64,000 nucleotides of DNA from the NCBI GenBank assembly GCA_023653785.1, contig JAMKCH010014114.1, positions 1-64,000 of the forward strand. Direction: 5' to 3'. Positions 34,416-46,092 of this stretch are shown here, piece by piece. Source of the stretch: Ophioderma brevispina. Its lineage: Eukaryota > Echinodermata > Ophiuroidea > Amphilepidida > Ophiodermatidae. How positions within the stretch are numbered: the stretch's first letter is position 1; each line of letters starts with the position of its first letter. The translations under genes and the position numbers were made by a program. The notes under the pieces were generated by a model. That model did no database searches, was not told the DNA's origin, and saw only the letters and a program-made list of their open reading frames with translations.

Positions 34416-37385
34416 TCACGGGTTAGGTGAACAGCGACGTCTGTGGCTGAAGAGGCCAATCCTTGAGTGGCAGTCTCTGCCACAGGTGCTACAAATATGG
34501 GATGTCACAGCTTGACTATCCAAGGATCTGTGCAGCTTTCTTTTAGCTCGCTGCTTCTCAAACTGGCTGATGATCTGTTGTTCTTTCTCCAAGCTCAATG
34601 TGTTGCTTCAAGCTTCACTGTTTCGCCGCCAAAGATGACGATTGTCAGCAAGTTTCTCCCAGCACCCAATGTCGATGTTTCAGTAGGGTGCATAAGATGC
34701 CCCTCATGTCAATCAATTTTCTTGAACCTAGTCTTAAATGTGCCCTGTGAAATAATACCTCCACCAAATTAAAATTCATTCGGATGTCGGCAAGTGGGGC
34801 CACCATGAGCTTAAAGTTTTGTACACAAAGTCAATAGGATGTTTTGATGTTTTTGACAAACACAAAAACATGATGACCGATATCGGTGATTTGGCCAGAA
34901 GATCCTCCAGAAGTTTATTATGAGGCTAGGTTTAACAATTTCCAACAAATACAAAAAATAAAAAAAATAAAAAAAATAAAAAAAATAAAAAAAATTTTAT
35001 TAATTAATTTCAGTGGAGGCAAGGCAAGACACAGAATAACCAAAACTGACGCCAGATAAGATTGTAGCTATGGTATACTGATGTTCTTTACGGACAGTGT
35101 ATTGTTGTAAGTCAAGCCTTCGTAGCTAGTTACATAATCAATACTCTACTTACAAAGAGTTAATCTACTATTGAAAAGAATGCCACCTGTCTTTCCATGT
35201 ACATAAATTGAGAGGACAATAGATTTGCCTGCTATTATTGCCCATGTACCATTTTACAACTATTGATATATTAAGTACTGGTTAATGGTTATATAGGCTT
35301 TAACTTACAACAATACACTGCCTTCAAACTAACTTACACGCTCTGTATATGGGTCATGTTTTTGGCTATTCAGGGTCATTGCCTTGACTCCAACTGAAAT
35401 AATTTATTAAAAGATATATTTTCTGCCAATGAGGAGGAGTTTGATTGGTACTTCTTGAAGATTGTTTGCCTAACTTTATAAAGTACATCTTGGAGAATTT
35501 ATGACAAATCACACAGACGATCACATCTTTTGTGTTTCGTCAAAACAACAAACATCCTATTGACTTTGTGTAACAAAACATTTTTTTAAGCCCATGGTGG
35601 CCCCACTTGCCGACCTCCGAATGAATTTTGAAATTTGGTGGAGGTTATTTTTTGACAGTGGCACATTTAAGACTAGGTTCAAGAAAAAATTGATTGACAT
35701 AGGGGCATTCTGATCACCCGAATGTTCAGTAACACATTCCGCGCTTACAAATATCCTTGGAGCGGAGCATGGTCGGACCACTTTCCCTCTTGGCCAGATG
35801 TAAACTCAGCATACATGATATCTTTCGGTAGACGCCCATCCTCCATTCGACGGAGATGGCCCAGCCATCGGAGTCCTGTCTGCGTTGTCCTAAGATATAT
35901 AGATTGGTTGGGGAGTCCAATTCGAGTCCGGAGCTCTGAATTTGGCACCAATGTCCCTTCCAGGTGACAACACCAGAATGCGTCTAATAACAGCGCAGAT
36001 GGAAGCTGTGAGTTTCTCTCAGGCCTAGAGTATGTAGTCCATGTCTCACTACCAAACAGTAATGTGCTTATGATGCAGGCGTTGTAAACTTCTGCCTTTG
36101 TCTTAATGGACAGCTTCCGATTTTCCCACACACGCGCCGTAAGCCGGGCAAGAGTAGCTGCAGCTTTACCAGCGTTTGCCGATTTCTGCATCGAGAGACA
36201 GGGGACTGTCACTGATGGTGGACGCCTAGGTAGGTAAGTCCTGAACACCTCAAGTGTGTAATTGTCGATTGTGAGGACATGTTGGTTCTTGAATGGCATC
36301 TTCTTGGGCAAGGAAATTAGTCTTCTTCAAACTGATGACAAGTCCGAAGTCCTTACATGCCTGTGAGAAGCGATCTAGGAGCAGCTGAAGTTCCTCCTGC
36401 TTGGGATGTGGAATTAATGGCATCATATCACGAACACATTGGCACGAATCCCTACTGACGACACCTTTGTCTTAGCTCTAAGGCGTGGCAGGATTGAAGA
36501 GCCGACATCAACCTGGTGTGCATGTAGATGCCTTTTGTGGCTGTACCGAATGCTTGCTTCAGAAGTACTGAAAAAATATCCCAAAGACTTTGGAGCAAAA
36601 CACAAATCCTTGCTTAAAACATGCGAATGTCAAAACGGCTCTGATATGCCTGCCGTCAACTGTACCGTTGCTTTCAAGTCGGTGTGGAAAGATCTGGTGA
36701 TGCTCAGAAGCCTTGTGGACAGCCCATCTTCTGGAGGATTTGGAACGGTCCATTCCTGCTAACAGGTCAAGGCTTTTGGCCAGTCTGATAAACAATGTAG
36801 AGTGGGCTTCTGTTTGTTCTCTGACTTCTCCTGTAGTTGGCGTAAGGAGAAATCATATCGATCGTAGATCTGCCAGCACGAATTCCGCACTGAGACTCAG
36901 ATACAACACCCTTTCAGCCAGGACTTGAAGACGCCTCAACGCAACACGTGCAAAAAACTTTGCAGACAATACTAAGGAGGAATACCCCTGTAATTGTTTT
37001 GTCAATCACATTCTTTCACCTTGTTCTTGTAGAGGGTGATTATCTTTGAGTCGCGCATTTCCTGTGGTACAGCTCCTTCCTCCCAGCATTGGCAGAGAAC
37101 TTCATGTAGTGGGTGAAGCAGAGAGCTTTTACAGCATTTGATCAATTCTGGTGGTATTCCATCATTACCCGGGGCTTTTCCGGATGATAGACTGTTGATG
37201 GCCATGTCAAGTTTTCATCCACTGTAGGTCAGCATCTGGGCAGCCATGGTAGAAGACCTCTTGATTTTGTCAAGGGCTTAGGTTGTGACATCCTTTTCCT
37301 GTAGAGTAGCTCTCAGAAAAGTGTTCCACCCAGCGCTCCATCTGCCTACTTCTGTCTGTGATGACTTCACACCACTGGTACGTCA
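34416..37385 (-). mobile_element. LINE with C-terminal zinc finger, split by an insertion
   Basis: Read on the minus strand from about 37385. The pre-RT 'ITDRSRQMERWVEHFSESYS' leads to the RT start 'SLSSGKAPGNDGIPPELIKC' (37193-37134), with 'WEEGAVPQEMRDSKIITLYK' after it. Through frameshifts come a 'VLAERV'-type region, 'DLAKAFDL'-like sequence near 36780, 'VKQGFVFCSKVFGIFF' (36612-36565) and the catalytic box near 36435. The post-RT domain follows: 'GKAAATLARLTARVWENRKL', 'EVYNACIISTLLFGSETWTT', 'LRWLGHLRRMEDGRLPKDIM' (36160-35800). After the foldback insertion the tail resumes with 'DIGCWEKLADNRHLWRR' and ends in the finger 'CSTCGRDCHSRIGLFSHRRR' (34500-34430). The catalytic F-A-D-D is destroyed: the local reading near 36430-36445 gives a stop and a Tyr for the first Asp. 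Confidence 0.88.
34686..35724. mobile_element. 1-kb foldback element inserted in the LINE
   Basis: Arms of about 240 bp are inverted copies. The left arm, 'gcccctcatgtcaatcaatt', runs to 'gtggggccaccatgagctta' and 'acacaaagtcaataggatgt'; the complements lie at about 35450-35719. A second, inner inverted pair, 'gacagtgtattgttgtaagt' (35093) and 'acttacaacaatacactg' (35303), nests within. The middle has an A-rich (AAAAAAAT)n stretch at 34955-34998. A short direct repeat flanks it: 'ttcagtag' (34678-34685) and 'ttcagtaa' (35725-35732), an 8-bp target duplication. The LINE reading continues across the insertion point. Confidence 0.85.
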
Positions 37386-38437
37386 TAATCCACAATAATC
37401 CACAAAAAATGAACTCGATTAGGGTTTGTCACGAAAAAAATGTAATTTACATCCTGTATTTTGGGATTTTTGTGTATTCCAGAACTTAAACCTTTGGGAA
37501 TGTAAAAACAACGGACACTTGCTATTGGTTTTCATTTGTGTTATTTATTACCACCTATTGACAAGATAATTTTAGACCTATTAGTATCTTTTCGGCTACC
37601 TATGGGACAATCCTTAGAATACAGATTCAATAGCTTACATGTTGTATAAAGTCATTTACAACAGTGCATTTGTCGGCATAGTCTTTTCACATGGTTATCA
37701 ACTTGTAGACTTGATCAAAAACAAAACCATAAACAATCTTGCGTGCCTCATAAAGTCCAAAAAGATATTAAAATAAATGTTTGACATCCTAAATGATGAC
37801 TTTCACAAGCTTGGAATGTAAATTCACTGATGCGACAACTGTATCCCTTTTATATGATTATCAACACATCATTGAACTGTACGATATTCATTCAAACTAT
37901 AACTAAACCCGCACTTGAATGACATATTTAATATCTCAATATCTAATACAACATTATCTGTAGATAGTAATTCTCTTTACTTAAAGAACCACGCTCTCAA
38001 TTCTTTCCAAATTTTCAATATACAGCAGAATAGACTCAATCATTTTTATTTGACGTTCCATCGACACAGCATACACGACAAGAGCATGCAATTTGAAGCA
38101 GTCAATATGAAAAAGTATGTACAAACAGCAAATATTTAACAAGCATTGCATAATGAAGATGTAGTGTGAATATCAAGGTCCTGCTAACGCAGGGCGTGAA
38201 AGTTGCAGTAGCCTTTCTTAAAAGTTCTACAATTTGTACAAATATAAATAACCACAAGATACAATGTCACATTAAACGACAAGGCAAACAGACAAACATC
38301 ATGTCCAGCTGGGGAAGCAAATAGATGGAAGGAAGGCATGAGGGTTGGAAGGAAAGGACAAGAAAGGCAGATGGGGACAAAAGGCTTTGAAAGATTAGGA
38401 GGAAAACACGATAAGGAGAGAGAGAGAGAATAGAGAA
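37386..38437. other. Unannotated AT-rich stretch
   Basis: No gene recognised. An open frame at 37915-38139 (plus) is AT-driven and lacks a domain. Confidence 0.35.
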
Positions 38438-38560
38438 AAGACCTCCCTCCCTCCCGCCGCCCTCCCTCCTCCCCCCTCCCTCCCTCCCGCCCTCCCTCCC
38501 TCCCGCCCCCCTCCCGCCCTCCCTCCCTCCCTCCTCCCCTCCCTTTCCCTCCTCTTTTCC
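38438..38560. repeat. Pyrimidine-rich (CCCTCC)n microsatellite
   Basis: About 120 bases made of CCCTCC, CCCGCC and CTCC units on the plus strand. The Gly/Glu/Arg-rich minus-strand frame across it (38267-38638) is a repeat translation. Confidence 0.9.
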
Positions 38561-38743
38561 TTCCTTCCTAACTATCAAGGAATTACTACTGTCACGCACT
38601 TGTAAAACTTTCTCTCTGTTCCAATTTGGTGTTCCCACATCTATTCAAACTCCAATTATCCTCATGCACAATTTTCAGTGGTTAAACGCTATGAACGTCA
38701 GTAAGCACGCAAGAGGTGTCACACACACTGATCTCTGTTACAA

Positions 38744-39172
38744 TTGATTGGAAACCTGGGCTTCGAAATTGAGGCACTGACTGCCATATTGGTCATCCAA
38801 AAAGTGCCTAAGCAGTGGTTAGAAGCCGTCATTTATCCAAAACTTGTTTCCATTGAAATGTGGATAAGCGACATAACAGACTACAGAATCAAGCCCATTT
38901 CATTAGCTCATTGTATTTGCGCGTATGGGAATTGCATGTCTCTAAAACGTGCATCTGGGATACAACTTCTTTTAAACAGGTGTCTCCTTGTAAGGCATGT
39001 GTTCGTAGCCCAAGATGTCCGCCCGTTTCTCCATTCATCTAATATACAATTCTGTTGTGTAGCCAATCATTGTATAGAGACAGTGGGCACACATATCCGT
39101 AGACATATTCCAATGTTTCTTGTTTCTCTCGCAAGTCTAATGCAGCTCCCCCCACATGCAACGTGGAATTAA
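38744..39172 (+). other. Open frame of 142 codons, unassigned
   Basis: Reads from ATG to stop with several Cys and hydrophobic stretches but no domain I recognise. It ends just upstream of a LINE endonuclease on the same strand, so it could be leader or ORF1 sequence of that LINE or chance. No acceptor or donor signals support a host exon. Confidence 0.15.
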
Positions 39173-39224
39173 TTTGCCAATTTGAGAAAATTAAACCAGG
39201 GTAAACAAACCATCACTTCCAACC

Positions 39225-42195
39225 TGCTTATTGTAATCCGTTGTTCTTTAAATAACAGATGGATGAATTTCAAATACTTATGCATGATCATTTGGTTGCT
39301 ATAGCGTGTATTTCCTAACATGGTTTACCAGATTTCCCTAACGAGCAGTGCAAATGTGACGATTACTGTTATTTTCTAGACCAAGGAGAGATCGGCTTCA
39401 TGGAGGAGTTGCCATGTATGTGCGCGATCTCTCCATGCAAACTTGCTGAATGAGATTTCCTGAAAGTCTAGAACTTATATGGGTTTACATGAGACCATCA
39501 TTTCTTCCACGTAGTTACGTGTCTGTACTATTGCGTTACTATATTCTCCGTCCCTGATGATCCAAATGAAACCTTGTTACTTGATCATTTTGCAACGTCC
39601 ATTGATATAATAACAACTAAGTATCCTGATGCAGGTTACTGATTGCAGGGGATGTTAATCACCTTGATATTAGTCAATTGAACTATTGGTAAATTTTGCC
39701 AGGTTGTTGATAACCCACCTAGAGGAACAGCGATTCTGTATAAAATTATCACTAATGTTTCTGACCAATAGTTAACTCCTGACATCTAACATCGATTGGT
39801 CGCAGTGATATTATAATGTCTTGTGGGAAACCATTGCCAAAATTACAATTGCCTACAATCTTTTAAAGAGGACTAGAAGACCACTAAGAGCCTCTTCCAT
39901 GCGTTCTTTTGGTCATGGATTACGAAGCACGATTGTCTGAAATTCTTGAGGGGCCCGATACCAAAAGTAAGTGCGACATTATGTACGATTATCTAAATAA
40001 AGCTATCAGGATCATTTCAACAAGATCTGTCGAAATTACATGCAAAAGATAAACCTTGGGTTACTGATGAAATCAAAAGGTTGATCAAATTGCGGCAGAA
40101 ATTATTTACTGCTGGTAATGTAAGGTGGAAAGTAGTAAGGAATAATATATTCCCGTAAAATTTCAGCCGGCAAGAAATACTATTATCATACTCGTGTCCA
40201 AAACTTTAAAAAATAAAAAACCCCGCTTCATGGTACCGTGCAATTAAATTTATGGCTACTGTAGTAAACCCAACCCAACAGGTGTCGATCCTGCAGATTA
40301 TGATGAAGTTGCTAACAGTATAAATAAGACTTTTGCTCATTTGCTGAAAATTGCCAGTTTTGGATTTATCTACCTTCCATCTTACCTCGGCACCTGTTCT
40401 CTGTCCTAACCATTTATGAATGGGAAGTTTATGACAAGTTAAAAAGGTTAACAGGCGTAAAGCAGCGGACAGATGGCATTCCAGCTGCCATAATCCTCGA
40501 ATTTGCGAGAGCTCAGTAAACTCACTCACAAATCTCCTCAATAGTTCTTACGAAACTGGCAATGGAAAAAGGCTGTGGTAATGTCCCTTGCCTAAAAGTT
40601 CTCCCCCACTCACAATCCTTAGAGCCGGACATTATTACGGTGCCACTCACAGTCCTGCTTATCGAACTGAAACTGATTGAACATTTTCTCCAACATCCAA
40701 TCACAACTCACTTCCAATTAGTTCATGTTGTACATCTTAACCATCCTTAACAGCTTAAGTAATACTATATACTAACAGGGTTGGTTGAGAATCCAACTGC
40801 TCAGAGCTATAATATACCCATTATAGCAGTTTTACTGCAGATTCCGATCTTGAGATTTGGACTTGATTTACTAATGTCACAATATTTGAACACTAATGGC
40901 ATCCAATTTTTATATATACCTACTGGAAATAATTGTTTAGATGATAGGCTATGCCAGCTAGGTACATAAACATGGCTACCATATGACAAAAGAGTTATCA
41001 GGGTTTAAACATAATTGCATGTTGATGTTAATGTTTGATGTCCACAATATCCTTGCAAAACATTCCGTCACTTTGAAAACTTATGCTGAATAATTCCATG
41101 CTTGTACTTTCAACTGATAATAAAACAAACTTCCCATTGGCCAATTCCACTGATTTTTGACATTAGCATAGTATGGTTTCACCAATAAATGAAAATGTTT
41201 TAACTAGTTAACCTGAGACGAGATCTCAGTTTAAACACCCAGGCGACTTCTTGGGGGCGGAGCTCACAGACAAGTTAAGTGGACTAGCACAATAGATTTA
41301 TCTGGAACTTGCATGCTGTTTGGAAGCGTTTTTTTTTCAATGGTAAATGGAGTCCAAGAAAGGTGGAGGACCTCCTAAAAAAAATTTTTTTATACAGGGA
41401 GCTGTTAATAGTGCCCACTATCATCTGCTTGTAAGGCTTGTGATCGTGTAACCAATTGCGCCCGGGTATCATAAACAGAAACAGATCATTTTGCCAAATT
41501 GGCAGAAACGTTTGTTTACGAATGGAGTTCTGTCTGATATCGAGGATAAGTTAGATCATAATCAGATGTAAGTCGTAAGGAGTGTCCAACCATTGTCATC
41601 TATCTGTCAAATGCCATCACAATTTATGTTCTCATGCAGATATTCCAAGGAGTCAAAGTTCCATTGTTATAACAGAATTTTCGCAAGGCTTTTGATTTAA
41701 TTAACCCATAATATTGTTATAAAAAATCTCTGTACTTCGGCGCACGGCCATCAGTGATTCATGGGTTTGCAGTTTTTTGACAAAATATCCCAATGCGTTC
41801 GTACAAAAACCGACTTTCTGATAGATCATACTTAAAGGTGGTTTACCCTCCGGAACCCAATTTTGGTCCTTTGCGGGGTTTTCTTCTAAATTCAACATTG
41901 CTGTGCGCAACGGATCTCTCTGGGGGTTGTATCCCGAGCCGTAAATATGTTGAGGATATTACATTGTTGAAAATCCAGCAGTAGCAATATGTTTATTCAT
42001 CAGAACACCCCTGTATGACTTTAGTCAATGGGCTAATGACAATGATATGAAACTGAATCCAAATAAGTGTGTTAATATGACTGTGAGTTTCTTGAAAAAT
42101 CCCCTGCAGGTACCACGGTTACAAATTTGTTCAAGGGATTTAAAAATCGTCGATAAAGTAAAAAATACTGGTGTTACTACAGGTCCGATTTGAAA
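39225..42195 (+). mobile_element. CR1/L2-like LINE, interrupted and 3'-truncated
   Basis: Endonuclease region: 'MDEFQILMHDHLVAIACIS' (39259-39315), 'PNEQCKCDDYCYF', a damaged 'HGGVAMYVRDL', 'LLIAGDVNHLDIS' (39645-39683) and 'SIGRSD' (39794-39811, the following His lost). The linker includes 'DPADYDEVANSINKTFAHLL'. RT region: 'TEFSQGFDLIN' (41670-41703, motif A), 'RSYKNRLSDRSYLK', then the catalytic box 'KYVEDITLL' (41943-41969) where YVDD is expected, so the first Asp reads Glu. The tail includes 'WANDNDMKLNPNKCVNMTVS' (42028-42088). It stops near 42195 where a satellite begins. Many frameshifts; inactive. Confidence 0.85.
40745..41465. other. Probable insertion within the 39-42 kb LINE
   Basis: LINE reading fades after the 'LLIELKLIEHFLQ' area (40655-40695) and resumes with 'AETFVYEWSS' near 41500. 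The 700 bases between hold no LINE motif. No terminal repeats were identified. Two small frames (40781-40969, 41284-41472) are uninformative. Confidence 0.4.
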
Positions 42196-43090
42196 TTACA
42201 GTAGGGGATCATGGGGTTGGCCATATTTAAGGGAACCTACTCAGATACACTAAAGTTTGAGAAGTGTTTTTGGACAACTCGAGGGTGCTGATTCCGAATA
42301 CGCACCATGCAAAATTGTCAAGTTGGAGGAAAGTGGATTTTTAAAGGGGAATTACCCTTACCCGTTTTCCTTATTTTTTTTTAAATATAGCTTCCAAAGA
42401 ACCATGTGCAAGATCACAATTTGACTAAAGGTTAAAAGTGGTTTTATGTCAATTTGAGGTTGCGGATTTCAAAAAGACCCTTAACCAAATCAACCAAACA
42501 TTGATGGAAGTGGATTTTTAAAGGGGAATTACCCGATTTTCCTCCTTACTTTTTTTAAATATATGCGTTATCAACATGCAATATCCACTTATTTGACTGA
42601 AAGGTTTAGAAGTGTTTTTGGACAATTCCAGGGTGCTGATTCCGAATACGCACCATGCAGAATTGTCAAGTTTGTTTTGGAAGTGGATTTTTAAAGGGCA
42701 TTACCCGATTCCTTATTTTTTTTTAAATATAGCTTATGAAACCATGTGCAAAGATCCACTAATTTGACTAAAGGGTTTTGCAGAGTGTTTATGGTCAAAT
42801 TTGAGGGTGCTGATTGCAATGACACCATACTAAATCATCACATTGGTGGAAAGTGATTTTAAAGGGGAATTTCCGGATTGTCCTTATTTTAATTTTAAAA
42901 TAACATTATCAACAATGCCCAAGATCCCTAATATGACTAAAAGGTTTAGGAAGTGTGTTAGGTGAATTTGAGGGTGCTAATTTTGAATAGAACACCATAC
43001 AAAATCCACCCTCACGTTGTGGAAATTTGATTTTAAAGGGGAAATACTTATTTTTTCCTAGTATTTTTTAAAAAAAAAGGAATTATCAAG
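42196..43090. repeat. 172-bp satellite, five copies
   Basis: The motif 'aagtggatttttaaagggg' or a variant recurs at 42331, 42508, 42681, 42851 and 43023, spacings of 177, 173, 170 and 172. Other shared parts are 'ttttttaaatatagctt', 'tttgactaaaggttt' and 'gagggtgctgatt'. It starts at the truncated end of the LINE and ends before 43100. The unit length, near that of nucleosomal DNA, is common for satellites. No coding content. Confidence 0.9.
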
Positions 43091-45384
43091 GGAATAAATA
43101 TTTGAGAGCACACAGGGTTCCTCTGGAGGATGGGCTTCCTTGATTATCATGTTCATGTAATTGTTTGTCTAAACTACTGTTCATTAGAATTAAAGGCACT
43201 CTTCTATTGACAATTTAAGATTGAAAATCAAATATTAACTTAAGTTAAAGTTGTTAAGAAGCGTTAAGAATTGGTTTTTACTTTTCTGTTCCAATATTGT
43301 CCTTTATGGAAAAAAGGTGTTTTTCCAAGAAGGAGCGGATGTTTTCATCATTTTCCCAAAAAAGATAAGTTTTTTTTATCATACTTCGGGTTTATCATTA
43401 CTTTTTTACCAAGTTAATAGATTGAAAGAAAACTGGTCAGAAAACTTGTTCTAGGTCTAGAGTAATTTATTTAAGTGCTTTTTAAAGTGGGTTGGGTATA
43501 GATAGCAATCAAACAATTTCTTTTTAGCCCCATCAAAATGGCAAGGTTCTACAAAAATATTCAAATTTTGGTTGTGATCCCTATTAAAAAGGGACGCACC
43601 CCAGCTTTTTCATGCACCCCAATTTCTGTAGAAAATGTATCCCCTCGGACAAAACTACACTCACTTCACCCTCATTATCTGTTACGGTTTGGTAAATTTT
43701 AAAACCATAATTATGTACGACGGGGAATAAGTGTTTTCAACGAACTTATTCTTTTCCCGCTTTTTAGAGAACATCACCTACATCATAATAATTATCTTGT
43801 GTAAGAACTATTATAATGCATTTAGTTAATTCATCATTTCGAAGAACAAAGGGCAATATAAAGATATAATCCACACAGTGCCGTAACCAGCGGGGAAGGG
43901 GAAACCCCAGAGACGTTTTATTGAGAATGTGTGTTTGCCCCTCCCATCCCCTCCTCCCACCCCCCCCCCCCCCCCCCCAATGCCTTGCCCCTGCCTGCCT
44001 GATCCCTCCCCAAACGAAAATTTCTGGTTACCACTTGATAAAAAAACAGATCTCAAAGGTTCCAGCCTAAAAACATTTTTCTTTTTGTTGAGTAGTTCTC
44101 ATATAATGGTCCACTGAACAATAAGTCAGCAAACAGGACTTGTCCACGGAGCAGCATTTCTCTTAAGGCTCAGTCACACAGCCTATTTTTGCTAGAAAAA
44201 CCACTTCCCCCCCCGACTGCTCAAGACTTGGTGCCGATTGGCATTTTTCGAAAATTTTAGTCGGGAAAGATGTTTGGGTGTCGGAGCTGTCTCTGTTTGA
44301 CTGTACCTTTATAGGCATGGAAATCCCCCAATGCCCAAATCGAGCAGATCGTGTCCTCCACCCCCCCCCCCCCCAAATATAACCCCCCCCCCCACCCCCC
44401 CCCCCCCCCACCCCCCCCCCCCAGACAGACAGAAAACCTGGTACTTTAGCACAACCGCATGGCTATGATTTCGATTGAAAAGCCTCGTTTGCAAAAAGAT
44501 GATATGTATCATTCCATCATGAATATCCATGGACATTTAGTCTGCCGTTGTGGCTAAAACATTTTCTTTCTTGTGCCAGAGGCAGATGCACTGTAAAAAA
44601 AGGCCCTAACATAAAGATATTTTTAACAGTTTCACCTTTTCCCTGGTGGTGGTGGTTGGGGGCACTCAAGCGACCCTCTTTTTCTACCTTTAATTTTTTA
44701 TACAAGACCCCCTTTTTGCTGCTGTCTTACCTTTTACCCTATAACATGTATAACCCCCCTTTTTACAATCTTCAGATACAATCAATAACCCCATTTTCTC
44801 TTTCCTGTCATAAACCCCCCTTTTTTCACAATTTTCCATAAAAGTAATCCACTTTTAAACAATTTTAACATACAAATTCAAAATTTGCACACGCATCGTG
44901 CACATTTTTACAAATGTTATAATTCATGGCAATTTGAATTTTTCAGGTGTTACCCACCTCATGTCCCCTTCTAAAGTTCATACTGATGACACCCATTCTT
45001 ATCCAGGCTGTGTACTGAATAACCCCTTATTTTTTGTTCATATTACCAAAGGCCCTTACTTTTCACCTGATGGAGAAGACACATAACCGTCACTTTTCAG
45101 ATAGGCAGTGCCCACGGACCTTTTTAGACTGAGGATCATGACCTTGAAATTTTTTCATAGCAAATCATGACTCGTTTGATATCACGGTAAAAGAGCGTGT
45201 AACTAAAATGTACCCTCACTTAAAAGACAGACTGGAGTCAAGTACTTATTTGATTCGGCAAATTAGAACTTATAGTTTCTGAAAAGAATTATAAGTGCTA
45301 CTATTATTCGTACTGATGCTGTCATGTTACAAGTTGTCACTATCCCATGTGTAAAGGTTTAAGGTGCAAATAATATTCCCCTAC
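43091..45384. other. Unannotated stretch with poly-C tracts
   Basis: Poly-C runs occur at 43959-43978 and in a broken C-rich block at 44359-44422. C-rich 'accccccttttt' motifs recur at about 44700-44830. The proline- or glycine-rich frames are translations of these. No gene recognised. Confidence 0.45.
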
Positions 45385-45665
45385 TTCTCTTTAATTCCTT
45401 AGACTTTTTTTAAGTCTAAAACGAGAATAAAATTAAGTGACAAAACCTTTTTTTGGACTTAAAAATTTAAATCGGTGTAAAAGGCTTACTTAAAATAATT
45501 CCCTGTTGATTTCAAAATAAACCTATAAATGAGTAAAACTTTTTATAAAATCTTTAAAATTTATATTTGAATCTAAGGAATTGTTTTTAAACCCAAAAGG
45601 TTTTGTCAGTAATTCTTCAGTCACCTTAGACTAAAAAATAATCTAAGGAATTAAGAGAGTTGGTG
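45385..45665. repeat. Palindromic element of about 275 bp
   Basis: 'ctctttaattccttagac' (45387 onward) and 'agtgacaaaacctttt' on the left are matched, inverted, by 'aaaaggttttgtcagtaa' (45596 onward) and 'atctaaggaattaagagag' at the right end. Arms are about 85-90 bp, with an internal 'gaatctaaggaattgttttt' near 45570. Likely a foldback MITE. Confidence 0.7.
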
Positions 45666-46092
45666 CTTTACTTCCTAGCTCGTACATCAGGTAGTACCCC
45701 CTTTAATCATTTGTGGTAAGAGGTTTTCATACATTTTAATAAAAAATCAAACAAATTGTAATATACTACCTTTAATGTGACATTGAAATTTTTCTTGAGA
45801 TGTGCATACTGTAATCGTATTAAAAAAGCTATGTTTGGCATAAAATCGGGTAGTGTCCCCTTAAAACAAGAATTTCACCACTTTCCACCACCTTATCATT
45901 GTTGCATGCAGCAGATTTGAACTCAGCACCTCATTGACCAAACCACCTCTCCAGATCTTTTGTGTATCTTGAGTTAGGGTTCAACCTTATTTTTGACCCT
46001 TTTAGGCTTGATGGTCCCCTATTACTTTGGCAATAGGCATTATGTCTCTACCCTAAAAACCTCAAGTGTTGTTTTTCCCACGGTACTGAGGT

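Noticed and set aside
36439..36928. Plus-strand frames of 71-107 codons
   Set aside because: Antisense to the LINE reverse transcriptase on the minus strand.
38267..38638. Gly/Glu/Arg-rich frame of 123 codons
   Set aside because: Translation of the (CCCTCC)n tract.
43826..44536. Gly- and Pro-rich frames
   Set aside because: Driven by poly-C runs; no domain.
45895..45960. tRNA-like B-box (complement gagttcaaatctgc)
   Set aside because: No convincing A box or cloverleaf; too little for a tRNA or SINE call.
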